Source: Synergistaceae bacterium
GTDB taxonomy: Bacteria; Synergistota; Synergistia; Synergistales; Synergistaceae
Assembly (NCBI GenBank): GCA_012513245.1
Contig: JAAZCN010000232.1
Coordinates: 1 to 5,936, forward strand
Reading direction: 5' to 3'
Length of the DNA stretch: 5,936 nucleotides
The notes beneath the pieces were generated by a model, which saw only the letters and a program-made list of their open reading frames with translations, had not been told where the DNA came from and did no database searches. The translations under genes and the position numbers were made by a program. Positions 5,930 through 5,936 of the stretch are shown here, in pieces; the stretch's first letter is position 1; each line of letters begins with the position of its first letter.

Positions 5930-5936
5930 AAAGTCG

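Larger units (their letters stand above)
5794..5936 (+). other. Downstream structured spacer, no gene seen
   Basis: These 143 bases follow the AOR-family stop and hold no convincing coding sequence. They contain several inverted repeats (5810-5835, 5836-5866 and 5855-5889) and a possible ribosome binding site at the very end. No hairpin is followed by a clear U tract, so no operon terminator is supported here and transcription may continue into the next gene. Confidence 0.6.

Overview
The window carries one five-gene operon, all on the + strand. It reads as a flavin-based electron-bifurcating (or NAD-linked) tungsten/molybdenum aldehyde oxidoreductase. Gene order is HydC/NuoE-like, HydB/NuoF-like, short HydA/NuoG-N-like, a polyferredoxin 'S' subunit with four [4Fe-4S] motifs, and a catalytic AOR/WOR-family 'L' subunit. 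From memory, this matches the WOR-type complexes (HydABC/Bfu-like core plus S and L subunits) described in anaerobes such as Acetomicrobium. The host is therefore a strict anaerobe. Synergistota or a Bacillota-like fermenter is plausible from gene content, mid-range base composition and strong GGAGG-type ribosome binding sites, but the sequence does not prove the taxon.

Layout. Bases 1-198 are an AT-rich upstream region with no convincing gene. They hold a candidate extended -10 promoter (126-153), a palindrome and an imperfect inverted repeat. Bases 199-3318 hold the three genes of the NAD/flavin electron-transfer core, which overlap one another (TTG start over a TGA stop, then an 11-base or 8-base overlap), so they are very likely translationally coupled. 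Bases 3319-3500 are a structured non-coding spacer: two strong hairpins that can be closed by a short helix into a three-way junction, an intrinsic-terminator-like hairpin, a third small hairpin and a ribosome binding site. Bases 3501-5793 hold the polyferredoxin and the catalytic subunit, separated by one base. Bases 5794-5936 are a second structured spacer ending in what may be the ribosome binding site of a gene starting just beyond the window.

How the genes work together (inference from families). The AOR subunit oxidises an aldehyde at a tungstopterin (or molybdopterin) site and passes electrons through its single [4Fe-4S] cluster to the polyferredoxin subunit. That subunit feeds the short HydA-like subunit and the FMN-bearing HydB-like subunit, where NAD+ and probably ferredoxin are reduced. 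The HydC-like [2Fe-2S] subunit completes the core.

The most interesting unexplained element is the structured leader with a terminator inside the operon, placed between the electron-transfer core and the metal-cofactor subunits. It looks like a riboswitch or attenuator that could tune the S and L genes separately from the core. A molybdenum/tungsten-cofactor sensor is the obvious hypothesis, but I could not match it to a known consensus.
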